Positions 44,001-51,875 of a stretch of DNA of 63,884 bases are shown in pieces (position 1 is the first letter of the stretch; every line of letters starts with the position of its first letter). The translations under genes were made by a program, and so were the position numbers. The notes beneath the pieces are model-generated. The model saw only the letters and a program-made list of their open reading frames with translations. It was not told the origin of the DNA and did no database searches. Source of the stretch: Prevotella sp. (lineage in GTDB: Bacteria > Bacteroidota > Bacteroidia > Bacteroidales > Bacteroidaceae); NCBI GenBank assembly GCA_024697405.1, contig JAILFU010000065.1, positions 1-63,884 on the forward strand, given 5' to 3'.

Positions 44001-44504
44001 AACGACCCCTCGGGCATGGTCACTCCGTTCATCCAGAGCTGGGTGGGTGCTCCTGGTCCTCTTGGCGAAGGACAGCTCGTCTACACGCTGGAGAACGTTC
44101 CTGCCGACACGTATAGCGTCACCGCTCTCATCCGCGTCTACAGCGAGAGCGGCGCAGAGCCTGCCGGTGCCACCTACTTCGTGAACGACGCCAAGGCCGA
44201 CATTGCCCAGTTCGGCAGCAAGTTCGAGTACAACAACATGAAGGGCGTCTTCGGCAACTACGGCCTCACCACCACCGTGGGCGAGGAGGGCGTGCTGAAG
44301 TTCGGCGTCGACGTGGCTGCTCCCACCTTCAACTGGGTGGCCATCAAGAACGTGAAAATTTCGAAGGGCGTGCCCACTGGCATCCAGAATGTCAACACCG
44401 AGGCTGCTGCCCGTCAGAACGTCATCTACAACCTCAACGGCCAGAAGGTGAACCGCGCCCAGAAGGGCCTCTACATCATCAACGGCAAGAAGGTCGTGAA
44501 ATAA
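41052..44504 (+). CDS. Giant secreted protein with T9SS-like C-terminal domain
   Basis: The 1150-residue protein has a signal peptide (MKKNLLLIGAIVLATTSAFAQ) and ends NVIYNLNGQKVNRAQKGLYI then INGKKVVK, the usual tail of Prevotella type IX secretion cargo. Between lie beta-domains, a jelly-roll-like module near 770-880 (YHSEFSMNQTLENIPNGVYA), a helical spacer near 885-960 (ELMEMRDKVKELLEEPY), and a second similar jelly-roll module near 965-1110. No catalytic motif is recognisable. As last gene of the SusCD operon it may bind or process the same cargo on the cell surface. Confidence 0.75.
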   Translation: MKKNLLLIGAIVLATTSAFAQKKAQTRLDAHAIKAQVNTELSAFSAAPAKVAKGKEVVASPSVNKAPRRTMANFLWYQRPEGSFYVSGSSDGSYWSYLLMPPFTTVTYKNMSENKDLTTWSLVSTSETYPMDGNDDNDLELYLDKISNNYISSIYIPTLTQAKDTYRFGEDVYDYNGSEYVPLNPDVALINGDSIMSVTQVNLAAGYYYGFSNGTSFGNRTATFTGEDGEEINAVSDAIYEFYKKPLRPLYITDLWFRTVNFSGAPQMPEGTEMKVTVAKVDSEGNIGDVIAEMPFTLNDSLYCESFTDSQGVEHMAAAYSVSQKEVDAFGTEYDVPFVVDSEFVIIISGFEQEGVDFSLYMSTDLKDGVPTDCFLNDGLVTPTCRSYIRADNGERIGGLYYCQAITAEQSARYNEEDGDDYDWTRHYNAVIHIDCMQDVVAIYDDFRTMTAPVDGGNIYAVVEEDGELVAYSTVQYETTLPRLSTWAGYEGEENYQFEDLPDWLHIVAHIDDYYYDRAAEGQASSWATLTQIEADPLPEGEVGRKAVVRIVSERGAEDSFTVIQGVDPGTILDITDGKYYLQNWESEKYWGSGNNWGTRASLVDNPEYVTLLRQPDGTYFMETQVSNGGTSYYFGGDYMDGNPVPLTFTQVGDVDGIAIFTIADAEGKYFGYDGQTTILGKNLEPNENGNIYWAVAPESQMKDLLSKATVEDPMDATFLILDPNFGRNNRNYSAWIFEASNKNNAGDNTNYVVESYHSEFSMNQTLENIPNGVYAMTAQGFYRQDGEDNENLPVFFANKETKTFPVKTGAENSMNEASTSFTAGNYTIDPIFVEVKNGKLDLGAKLTGNANLWCLWDNFQLQYYGPGKLKDVKIAVLTAELMEMRDKVKELLEEPYIIDAAKDVLNAALKATSAVNTAKEENVMEAIKTLKEAIAEAERLSKANKLINFEDGIIADNSLDGWSCTTGNSFEINTWSVEGNEGNDPSGMVTPFIQSWVGAPGPLGEGQLVYTLENVPADTYSVTALIRVYSESGAEPAGATYFVNDAKADIAQFGSKFEYNNMKGVFGNYGLTTTVGEEGVLKFGVDVAAPTFNWVAIKNVKISKGVPTGIQNVNTEAAARQNVIYNLNGQKVNRAQKGLYIINGKKVVK

Positions 44505-44512
44505 ACCAACCT

Positions 44513-44538
44513 CCGTCATGCGCTCCTGCGCATGACGG
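44513..44538 (+). terminator. Hairpin 1 after the SusCD operon
   Basis: CCGTCATGCGC and GCGCATGACGG are perfect 11-bp arms around TCCT, starting 9 bases after the stop codon. No U-tract follows. Confidence 0.6.
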
Positions 44539-44552
44539 GGAGTTAGAAACCC

Positions 44553-44589
44553 CTTGCGGCATCATACCATCCAGGTGTGATGCCGCAAG
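44553..44589 (+). terminator. Hairpin 2 after the SusCD operon
   Basis: CTTGCGGCATCATACC pairs with GGTGTGATGCCGCAAG over 16 positions (one U-G pair) around a 5-base loop. The two hairpins in series probably end or protect the operon mRNA. Downstream, 44605-44760 holds AT-rich repeats of TTTACAATT and TTTACGATT type and no gene. Confidence 0.6.
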
Positions 44590-44793
44590 TCTGTGATAGG
44601 GGAATTTACAATTGATTTACGATTTAACGATTTACAATTTACTATTTATTTTACGATTTTATTATTTTACAATTTCATTCCGGCCGTATGGCAAAATAAT
44701 TCAATAACCAAATTGGCAAATAAATAGTAGATTGTAAATCGAAAAATTGTAAATAAGAGGGATGCCCTTGGAAGTCTGGTGTATTTCCACGGT

Positions 44794-47373
44794 TCAGCTG
44801 ATGTCCACCACCGTGATTCCTGCTCCGCCAAACTGCACGTGCTCGTCGCTGAAATGGCTGACGTTGGGCACGGTAGCCAGATACTGGCGGATAAGCTGGC
44901 GCAGGATGCCCGTGCCTGTTCCGTGGAGAATGCGCACACGGCTCATGCCCACGAGGATGGCATCGTCGATGAAGTAGGTCACAGCCTGTATGGCCTCGTC
45001 GCCGCGCATGCCACGCACGTCGAGATCCTGTCGGAAGTTCAGCTTGCGCGAGTCGATGGCTGTGCGCGTGCTGCTGCTCAAGTTGGCCCACGAGCCTGCA
45101 ATCTGCGCATTCCGCTCCTCCGTCCTCGTCTGCTCCACAGGTCTTTCCTTCGCCAGCTCCAGACGTTCCACGCGCATCTTCGTGCGCATGCCGCCGCCGA
45201 AGACCACCGTGGCCTGCTTGCCCTCCAGCTTCTCGATGGTGCCGATGCTGGTGAGGCCCTTGATGCGTACGGTGGAGCCTTCTTTGAGCTGAGTGTCGGG
45301 CGTTGAGGATGGAGCGTTCGCCGCCGCATTCTTCTCCTGCGCAGCCTGCTTTTCACCATTCATTTTCGACTTATCGTTTCTCCGCTCCTCCTTCCGCTTT
45401 TTCCTTTCGGCTATCTGGCGCATCTTTCGTGCTATCAGCTCGTCGTTCTTCTTCGAGTCGATGCCGTCCACCTCCTGGCGGAAGGCGTCAATCTCCTCGC
45501 GCACCCGGCGGGTGGCCTCCTTCTCAGCCTGTTGCTCGCGAATCTCGCGGATGGCATTCTCAATCTTCTTGTTGGCGGTAGCCAGCAGCTCCTCGGCCTG
45601 CTCCTTGGCGCGCTGCAGGATGGCCTTGCGCTCTGCCTCTATCTCCTCGATGCTGCTCTCGTAGCGGGCGATGCGCCCCTCCAGCGACTTCTCATGCTGG
45701 TGGATGGTCTGGCGTTTACCCTCCCAGTAGCGCTTGTCGCGAACGATGTCCTGCAAATATTTGTCGCTCTGTATGTAGTCGCGCCCCACAATGTCCGAGG
45801 CATCCTGAATGACAGCTTCGGGCAGACCGGTCTTCCGGGCTATCTCTATGGCAAACGAGCTGCCCGGCTGACCGATGGATAGCTGAAACAAAGCCCGCAT
45901 CTCGTGCCGGTCGTAAAGCATGGCCCCGTTGACCACCCCCTCGTGCCCCTCGGCAAAATGCTTCAGGTTCTGATAGTGGGTGGTGATGACGCCGAACGTC
46001 TTCTTCTCCCAGAACTGCTTCAGCACGGCTTCGGCAATGGCGCCGCCAATGGTCGGCTCGGTACCGCCGCCAAACTCGTCGATGAGCAGCAGCGTGCGCT
46101 CGTTGCAGTAGCGCATCATCTGCTTCATGTTCATCAGGTGCGAGGAGTAGGTCGACAGGTCGTCTTCGATGCTCTGCTCGTCGCCGATGTCTATCATGAT
46201 GCTCTCGAAGAGGCCGCACCGCGAGCGGTCGCCCACAGGGATGGGCAAGCCGCATTGCAGCATATACTGCAGCAGGCCCACCGTCTTCAGGCATACCGAC
46301 TTGCCGCCCGCGTTAGGGCCGGAAATGATCAGCAGGTGAGAGGTGAGTTGAGTTTCTGAACCAGCAAGCCTGATGTCCAGCGGCACCACCTTCTTCTCAT
46401 GCTTGGCCAGCGACAGGGCCAGCAGCGGGTGCACGGCCTGTATCCAGTCGATGTGCGGCTCGCTGCCCACCTGCGGCTCCACGCCTTTCGTCAGACGTGC
46501 CAGCTCCGCCTTTGCCCGGATGAAGTCGATGCGTGCCAGGAAATGATAGCTGGAGAGAATCTCGCCCACGTGGGGGCGCACCTCGTCGCTGAACACGGTG
46601 AGGATGCGTATCACCTCACGCCGCTCCTCGGCCTCCAGCTCGCGTATGCGGTTGTTGGCCTCCACCACTTCCGCCGGCTCTATGAACACCGTCTTGCCAG
46701 TAGCACTCTCGTCGTGTACGATGCCGTTGATGCGCCGCTTCACGCTGGGCGTCACAGGAATCATCAGCCGTCCGTCGCGCAGCGTCGGGGCGGCATCCTT
46801 GTCCACCAGACCGTCGCGCTGGGCAGCATGCAGGATAGTATATAATGTGCGCGAGATGCTGCCCTCGGTCTTGTGCAGCTCATGGCGGATGCCCGACAGC
46901 GTCATCGTCGCTCCGTCCTTGATGCGGCCGAACTTGTCGATGATGGAGTCGATGCGGCGGACGACGGCGGGAAACGTGGGCACATCCTTCGTCAGCCGGA
47001 ACAAAGCGGGGTACGGTGCCTCGTGCTCTTCCTCCTCTTCCTTCCTCAGATAGTTCACAATATGAAGAATCGTCTCCAGCGAGCGCCGCAGGTCGAACAG
47101 CTCCTGCTCTTCGAAATGGGTGCCGGGCAGCCGGATGCGGCCTACAGCCTCGCGCACATCGAAGAAATACTGCAGCGGGAAGTCGGTGGCCGTCTCAGTC
47201 AGCTGGCGGAACTCACGCACCTGTGCCAGCAGCTCGTTCACCTCGGCAGCATCGGTCAGGAAAGCCATCTCCTCCACCTCCTGCTGGCCCAGCGTGCTCA
47301 GGCACCGCTCGCGCAACAGGCTGCGAATCTCCAGGAAACCTATCTTGTGTTCAAAATTGCTAGGATAAATCAT
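44794..47373 (-). CDS. mutS2: Endonuclease MutS2 (Smr-domain ATPase)
   Basis: The 859-residue protein has the MutS2 layout: an N-terminal helical clamp, an ABC-type ATPase with ISGPNAGGKSV (Walker A), LLLIDEFGGGTEP (Walker B), a long coiled coil at roughly 530-680 (RIARYESSIEEIEAERKAIL), and a C-terminal Smr domain with LDVRGMRGDEA and ILHGTGTGIL. It acts in recombination control or ribosome rescue. Just before Walker A, AGSETQLTSHL is encoded by a short repeat-like insert. The ATG at 47373 is used; the promoter box ends only 4 bases upstream of it. Confidence 0.92.
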   Translation of the reverse strand: MIYPSNFEHKIGFLEIRSLLRERCLSTLGQQEVEEMAFLTDAAEVNELLAQVREFRQLTETATDFPLQYFFDVREAVGRIRLPGTHFEEQELFDLRRSLETILHIVNYLRKEEEEEHEAPYPALFRLTKDVPTFPAVVRRIDSIIDKFGRIKDGATMTLSGIRHELHKTEGSISRTLYTILHAAQRDGLVDKDAAPTLRDGRLMIPVTPSVKRRINGIVHDESATGKTVFIEPAEVVEANNRIRELEAEERREVIRILTVFSDEVRPHVGEILSSYHFLARIDFIRAKAELARLTKGVEPQVGSEPHIDWIQAVHPLLALSLAKHEKKVVPLDIRLAGSETQLTSHLLIISGPNAGGKSVCLKTVGLLQYMLQCGLPIPVGDRSRCGLFESIMIDIGDEQSIEDDLSTYSSHLMNMKQMMRYCNERTLLLIDEFGGGTEPTIGGAIAEAVLKQFWEKKTFGVITTHYQNLKHFAEGHEGVVNGAMLYDRHEMRALFQLSIGQPGSSFAIEIARKTGLPEAVIQDASDIVGRDYIQSDKYLQDIVRDKRYWEGKRQTIHQHEKSLEGRIARYESSIEEIEAERKAILQRAKEQAEELLATANKKIENAIREIREQQAEKEATRRVREEIDAFRQEVDGIDSKKNDELIARKMRQIAERKKRKEERRNDKSKMNGEKQAAQEKNAAANAPSSTPDTQLKEGSTVRIKGLTSIGTIEKLEGKQATVVFGGGMRTKMRVERLELAKERPVEQTRTEERNAQIAGSWANLSSSTRTAIDSRKLNFRQDLDVRGMRGDEAIQAVTYFIDDAILVGMSRVRILHGTGTGILRQLIRQYLATVPNVSHFSDEHVQFGGAGITVVDIS

Positions 47374-47377
47374 GGTG

Positions 47378-47385
47378 CAAAGGTA
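47378..47385 (-). promoter_or_regulatory. -7 box abutting the mutS2 start codon
   Basis: On the minus strand TACCTTTG is followed by CACC and then the ATG. Transcription should begin at or within a few bases of the start codon, so the mRNA is probably leaderless. Confidence 0.6.
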
Positions 47386-47546
47386 CAACATTTTTAGTGA
47401 AGAATAAAGAACGAAGACTGAAGAATCGAACGGACGACAGGTTAAATCGTGTTAAATTCCGCAGACCGCAAGCAAATTCTTCATTCTTCATTCTTCATTC
47501 TTCATTTTTCTGAGTACCTTTGCACCTGCTTTCGGGCAACACATCA

Positions 47547-47634
47547 GGAAGGATGGTAGAGTGGTCGATTACAACGGTCTTGAAAACCGTCGTGCTGAGA
47601 GGCACCGGGGGTTCGAATCCCTCTCCTTCCGCCA
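47547..47634 (+). tRNA. tRNA-Ser (anticodon TGA)
   Basis: The 88-base gene has acceptor arms GGAAGGA and TCCTTCC, a D-arm, an anticodon loop CTTGAAA with anticodon TGA, a long variable arm (CGTGCTGAGAGGCACCG) typical of serine tRNA, the T-arm GGGGGTTCGAATCCCTC, and an encoded CCA at 47632-47634. A terminator follows at once. Confidence 0.96.
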
Positions 47635-47677
47635 AGAGGGTTCAATGAGTATCATCATTGAACTCTTTTTTTTGTGC
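47635..47677 (+). terminator. Terminator after tRNA-Ser
   Basis: GAGGGTTCAATGA pairs with TCATTGAACTC (one bulge) and is followed by eight Ts. This is a classical intrinsic terminator. Confidence 0.8.
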
Positions 47678-47864
47678 TTTTGTTCGAGCGAACCTACTCA
47701 AATGACTTCGGCGGAGCGCAACAACACGTCAAACCAATTCAAGCACATTCGTCAGAAAAGCCACAGCTCTTCTCCCCCCCCTTGCAACATGTAAAAAAGC
47801 TATTAGCAAACCAAAGGGCGAGCATTGTGGTCATACGACAGACGGCATGAGGCTCAGGGATATT

Positions 47865-48249
47865 CTATTGGAAGCCTACCACATCCATCGAGTTATGCCA
47901 GTTGGGCTTCACTTGTATCACCTCGAAGTTCGCTGGCTTATGCAACTTCCACCTTTCTTCGTCGTTAATGAACGTATCAATGTCATCCGTCGCCTGCGCT
48001 ATCTTTCTCACGATACGAGACTTACCCGTACCAGAAATACCAGCAAGCAAGAGGAAGGGCTTTGTACGAATTGCAGTGATTAAAGGACGATATGTAGAAT
48101 TGACAACAGTTCCATGAAGGTCTTTTCCCATCTTTAGGCAGCCTGCTTATAAAAGCATTCTTCCTCTCGTTGTTGTTTCTATAGGTTTGCGGTTCATCTC
48201 CTAATTCGAAGGCGGTAAAATGAAGTTCGTCTTGGTTAGCGATAAAGAT
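47865..48249 (-). pseudogene. McrB-type AAA ATPase remnant
   Basis: The readable part encodes FLLLAGISGTGKSRIVRKIA (Walker A) and ends PNWHNSMDVVGFQ-stop, matching the start of the AAA domain of McrB restriction GTPases, which normally continue for several hundred residues. Just upstream another frame reads HFTAFELGDEPQTYRNNNER and AFISRLPKDGK. Removing one A from the AAAA run near 48122-48125 fuses the two into a continuous protein. So the gene has a frameshift, a truncated C-terminus and a missing N-terminus. Its upstream end abuts the repeat element that starts near 48266. Confidence 0.72.
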
Positions 48250-48289
48250 TTATCAATAGTATTACGCGCGCGCATACAATGAGAAAAAA

Positions 48290-48735
48290 AGACGCTATAG
48301 GAGCTACTTTTATACTAAACGAACTGACAAACAGACTGTTACATGTAGCTACAAGGCTCTTTTCCGAGCTACTCTTGTAGCTACAGATAGATACGAACAC
48401 CGTTTGAGAAAACGCGAACGCCGTTTGAGAAAATACGAACGCCATTTGGAAAAACACGAACGCCGTTTGGAAAAATACGAACGCCATTTGGAAAAATACG
48501 AACGCCGTTTGAGAAAACACGAACGCCGTTTGAGAAAACACGAACGCCGTTTGGAAAAACGCGAACGCCGTTTGGAAAAATACGAACGCCGTTTGAGAAA
48601 ACGCGAACGCCGTTTGGGAATTCACTGACGGTTGCACCTAGGTAGCTACAATTGTAGCTCGGAAAAGAGCCCTATAGCTACAAACAACGGGCTGAAAACC
48701 AGTAAATTTAGCACCAAAGTAGCGCATGTAGCGCC
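48290..48735. repeat. Inverted-repeat element 3
   Basis: Left arm 48290-48385 and right arm 48638-48735 are inverted copies. Both share GCT-rich outer motifs (GCGCTACATGCGCTAC on the right), GTAGCTA(C/T)A and GGCTCTTTTCCGAGCTAC. The left arm has the same hairpin as the insertion-sequence arm: TGTAGCTACAAG at 48344-48355, CTTGTAGCTACA at 48374-48385, 18-base loop. The centre is the 21-bp array. ACGCGCGCGC lies just outside at 48264-48273. There is no credible gene inside. Confidence 0.8.
48392..48622. repeat. Eleven tandem 21-bp units
   Basis: Eleven direct units fill 231 bases without spacers. The consensus is (T/C)(A/G)CGAACGCCGTTTG(A/G)(G/A)AAAA; the last unit decays at its end. Since 21 is a multiple of three, each strand has an open frame with a 7-residue period, such as YERRLEK on the plus strand. 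Confidence 0.92.
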
Positions 48736-48744
48736 AAAAAAGAG

Positions 48745-49091
48745 GAATATGTATATATATATGGGGTTCAGGCATGCCTGCAGCTTGCTTTTCCTATTAT
48801 GCTTCTCTGCCCTCTGTGGTGACGGCCATGCGTATGTTCTCTTTCTCCTGCTTCGTATTGGTGGCGACGCTGTCGGCCTGTTCCGTGCGGTGGTTTTCCT
48901 GTTTCATACTTCCTGCTGCCGGTTTGCAGTAGCGTCTGCCGTTAGCTTTGCCTCTCTTTTTCTACCGCTTTTGAAGGCATGTCGTTTTTTCCGAAAGAAA
49001 CCTTAACAACAATTAACGGCAAAGAGAGGGTGTTCTTGTTGGTTATTATGGTTTTTATTTGTAACTATGCAACATAATTGAAAAGACACTG
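48745..49091. other. Gene-free stretch before the SpoIIE lipoprotein
   Basis: It begins with a TATATATATA run, then holds GC-richer sequence with only short overlapping frames on both strands and no recognisable domain. It looks like decayed coding sequence or an untranslated leader. No clear promoter was found for the gene at 49092. Confidence 0.5.
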
Positions 49092-51185
49092 ATGAAAAAC
49101 TCAATATTTTGGGGGTTGCTGTCGGCGCTGTTGCTGTTTTCATGCGGAAACAACAAGAGCCATTTTGAGCAGATACACGAGGGCAACGGCGGCATACCGC
49201 CGGAGGACTATGAGATCAGCGAGGCTAAAAAACTGGTGAACAGTCTGCTGGACGAAGGAAATTATCAGCGCGCCCTGCAGGTGGTAGACTGCCTGGAGAA
49301 GGATCATGTCCTTTCGGCCGTAGGAGCCAACTACTTCCGTGGTATCGCCTACAGCAAGGAGGGTCAGCTCCGCACCTCCGAATGGTACTGGCAGAAGAAC
49401 ATGGTGGCCCGCGACCTGCGCCCCGAAGACCTCTATTTCTATTATGAGACGGCGGCCTCGCTGTCGAACCTGCTGGTGAACAAGAACAACTACGAGGGGG
49501 CGCTGCGCGTTGCCCTGCCAGCGGTGACGAAGATGGAGGAGACAAACAACGGCCCTGACCTTGTACATGCCATCCTCCACGAGTCTATCGGCCGATGCCA
49601 GCTGAGCCTGGGCAGCGATGACGAGGCGGCCGTGAGCTATGCCCTTGCCTTCAAGAAATACCTGGAGATGGCCGATGCCGACAGCACGGCCGAGGGGCTG
49701 CGCCATGCCGTGATTGACGCCTTCAACACCGCCCTGAGCTATCAGCACGCGAAGCACTACAGCGAGGAGCTGGTCTGGACCAAGCGTACCGACAGCCTGC
49801 TGGTGCCCTACAGGGCAAAACGTGGAGCCAGCGATGCCTTTGCCGAGCATGTCCACACACGTCTGAACCTGCAATATGCCATTGCGCTACAGGCCTTGGG
49901 GCTGGCCGAGGAGGCGGCGGCGGCATATAAAGCCTACGAGGCGAGCAGCTACGGCCAGAGCAGCTACGGGCGCATCGACGCTACGGCCTATCTGGTGAAG
50001 GCGAAGCGCTATGAGGAGGCGGCCGACAACTACCGTGAGCTGGACGAGGTGCTCAATGAGTGGGGCATTGACTACTCGCTCGACAACATACGAGGTTTCC
50101 TGGCACGTAAGTTCCAGGCCAATGTGGGTGCGGGGCGCAAGGACTCGGCTCTGGCGGTGGCCACCCATGCCTTCGAAGTGCTCGACTCGGCCATTGAGCG
50201 TGCCAAGCTCAGCGATGCCGCCGAGCTGGCTATCGTCTACGAGACGCATCAGAAGGAGACGGAGATAGCTCACCACCAGGCCAACCTGTCGCGCCAGCGG
50301 CTGCTGGGAACGGTTGCGGTGTCGCTACTGGTCACGTCGTTCTTCATCTTCTACATACTCTATCGGCGCAGGGCACAACGGCGGCTGCAGGCTACCTTCA
50401 ACGAGCTGCAGACGGCATACGACCAGCTGGACAAGACGACGGCGGCCAAAGAGCGCATAGAGAGCGAGCTGAGGATAGCGCGCGAGATACAGAAGTCGAT
50501 GGTGCCCAGCGTGTTCCCCGACCGGCCAGGCATCGACCTGTATGCCTCTATGCAGCCTGCCAGGGAGGTAGGCGGCGACCTGTACGACTACGTCTTACTT
50601 GGCGACAGTCTCTATTTCTGCGTGGGCGACGTCTCGGGCAAGGGTGTGCCGGCTTCGCTGGTGATGGCCCAGACCACACGTCTCTTCCACTCGCTGGCCA
50701 CGCAGGAGAAACAGCCTGCCCAGATAGCCCAGTGCATCAATGCGGAGATGACAGACGAGAAAGTGACGCACGGCATGTTCGTCACCATGTTCATCGGCCT
50801 GCTCAACCTGTCGACAGGGCGGCTGGTGTTCTGCAATGCGGGACATAATCCCCCCGTGTTGGGAGGCGATGCTGTAGGTGGCACCCTCCTGGAGATTATT
50901 CCTAATGCACCGGTGGGGCTGTGGCCCGACCTGGTGTTTGAGGAGGAGGAGATAGAAAGCATCAAGGGACGCCCGCTGTTTGTCTATACCGACGGGCTGA
51001 CGGAAGCAGAAAACGCCGACCTGCAGCAGTTTGGCGAAGAGCGAATGCTGGAAACGCTGCGCCGCACGCAGTTCAGGAATTCCCGGCAGGTGATAGAGGT
51101 TCTGCGTGAGGAGGTGGAGAGACACCGTAACGGTGAGGAGCCAAACGACGACCTGACCATGCTATGCCTGCGCATTGACCTTTAG
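49092..51185 (+). CDS. Membrane lipoprotein with TPR repeats and SpoIIE/PP2C phosphatase domain
   Basis: The 697-residue protein has a lipobox (LLLFSC, Cys18), TPR-like helical repeats over about 30-380 (NYQRALQVVDCLEKDH, YEGALRVALPAVTKMEE), one transmembrane helix near 406-428 (TVAVSLLVTSFFIFYILY), a short coiled coil, and a SpoIIE/RsbU-type phosphatase from about 460: REIQKSMVPSVFP, AREVGGDLYDY (near 491), FCVGDVSGKGVPASL and NDDLTMLCL. The metal-binding aspartates are in place. The likely role is sensing outside by TPRs and dephosphorylating an anti-anti-sigma factor inside, though a protein with both a lipid anchor and a transmembrane helix is unusual. No partner gene lies nearby. Confidence 0.82.
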   Translation: MKNSIFWGLLSALLLFSCGNNKSHFEQIHEGNGGIPPEDYEISEAKKLVNSLLDEGNYQRALQVVDCLEKDHVLSAVGANYFRGIAYSKEGQLRTSEWYWQKNMVARDLRPEDLYFYYETAASLSNLLVNKNNYEGALRVALPAVTKMEETNNGPDLVHAILHESIGRCQLSLGSDDEAAVSYALAFKKYLEMADADSTAEGLRHAVIDAFNTALSYQHAKHYSEELVWTKRTDSLLVPYRAKRGASDAFAEHVHTRLNLQYAIALQALGLAEEAAAAYKAYEASSYGQSSYGRIDATAYLVKAKRYEEAADNYRELDEVLNEWGIDYSLDNIRGFLARKFQANVGAGRKDSALAVATHAFEVLDSAIERAKLSDAAELAIVYETHQKETEIAHHQANLSRQRLLGTVAVSLLVTSFFIFYILYRRRAQRRLQATFNELQTAYDQLDKTTAAKERIESELRIAREIQKSMVPSVFPDRPGIDLYASMQPAREVGGDLYDYVLLGDSLYFCVGDVSGKGVPASLVMAQTTRLFHSLATQEKQPAQIAQCINAEMTDEKVTHGMFVTMFIGLLNLSTGRLVFCNAGHNPPVLGGDAVGGTLLEIIPNAPVGLWPDLVFEEEEIESIKGRPLFVYTDGLTEAENADLQQFGEERMLETLRRTQFRNSRQVIEVLREEVERHRNGEEPNDDLTMLCLRIDL

Positions 51186-51217
51186 CTTCCGCCGCTGCAC
51201 GGGGCTGCCGGCTACTG

Positions 51218-51838
51218 TCACGCCTGCTCTTCTGCGGCCATGGGCATGCTGCTGTCCTCTTCCTCCAGCTTCGGATAGGCCACGGCCTTGAACTTCGTCC
51301 GAGCCTGCTCACGCTCGGCAGAGTCGGGGCAAGCTCCGTTCTGCGCTCGCTCCATCGCAGTCTTGGCCTGATGGTCTTGCAGCCAGATGTGGTTCAGCGT
51401 GAAGGCTATCGAGGCGAGCGTCTCTTCCCGCTTCTTCGGCTTCAGCTCGCACTCCCATACGGTGATGCAGTGCCAGCCCATCGCCGTCAGCCTGCGCTGC
51501 TCCTCCTTGTCGCGCTCCTTGTTTCTGCGTATCTTCGCCACCCAGAACGCCCTGTTCGTCCTAGGAATCTTGCAGCACGCCGTGTTCTCGATAGCAGATG
51601 GCAGATCGTCGGATGGCAAATGGATGTGGTGGCCATGCCAGAAGCACCCGTTGACGAAGATGCACGTCCTGTACTTCCTCAGCACCAGGTCGGGATGCCC
51701 CGGCAGCCGCTTGTGGTTCAGCCGGTAGCGGAATCCCCTCTTCCACAGCCCACGCCGCACTATCAGCTCCGGCTTCGTGTCTTTCGACCGTATGGCCGCC
51801 ATGTTGGCATGCCGCTGTTCGGGAGAGATTTTGTCCAT
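51218..51838 (-). CDS. vsr: Very-short-patch-repair (Vsr-type) endonuclease
   Basis: The 206-residue protein starts MDKISPEQRHANMAAIRSKD. LPGHPDLVLRKYRTCIFVNG with Asp50, and CFWHGHH with His68-His71, match the Vsr active site that nicks beside T-G mismatches from deaminated methylcytosine. The usual zinc-binding Cys after HxC is replaced by His73 (HHIH), while ECEL keeps the later Cys. The C-terminus has about 50 extra residues, charged and rich in Glu. No cytosine methyltransferase lies nearby. It follows the Nudix gene by 37 bases in one operon. Confidence 0.83.
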   Translation of the reverse strand: MDKISPEQRHANMAAIRSKDTKPELIVRRGLWKRGFRYRLNHKRLPGHPDLVLRKYRTCIFVNGCFWHGHHIHLPSDDLPSAIENTACCKIPRTNRAFWVAKIRRNKERDKEEQRRLTAMGWHCITVWECELKPKKREETLASIAFTLNHIWLQDHQAKTAMERAQNGACPDSAEREQARTKFKAVAYPKLEEEDSSMPMAAEEQA

Positions 51839-51875
51839 ATCGCTTGGGGCTAATATTTTCGACCTGCAGAAGTTT

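Noticed and set aside
47547..47634. Integration site of a mobile element at tRNA-Ser
   Set aside because: No integrase and no repeated tRNA 3' end were found within the window.
47561..47794. 77-residue frame over tRNA-Ser
   Set aside because: It overlaps the tRNA and its terminator and has no protein-like features.
48392..48622. CRISPR array
   Set aside because: The 21-bp units are directly adjacent with no spacers, and no cas genes are present.
48404..48628. Heptad-repeat coiled-coil protein encoded by the 21-bp array
   Set aside because: The open frame follows from the unit length being a multiple of three. The opposite strand is open as well, no ribosome-binding site is seen, and other copies of the unit do not keep a frame.
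48632..49006. 124-residue plus-strand protein
   Set aside because: It begins inside the inverted arm of element 3, has no recognisable domain and a biased Leu/Phe/Cys content typical of a chance frame.
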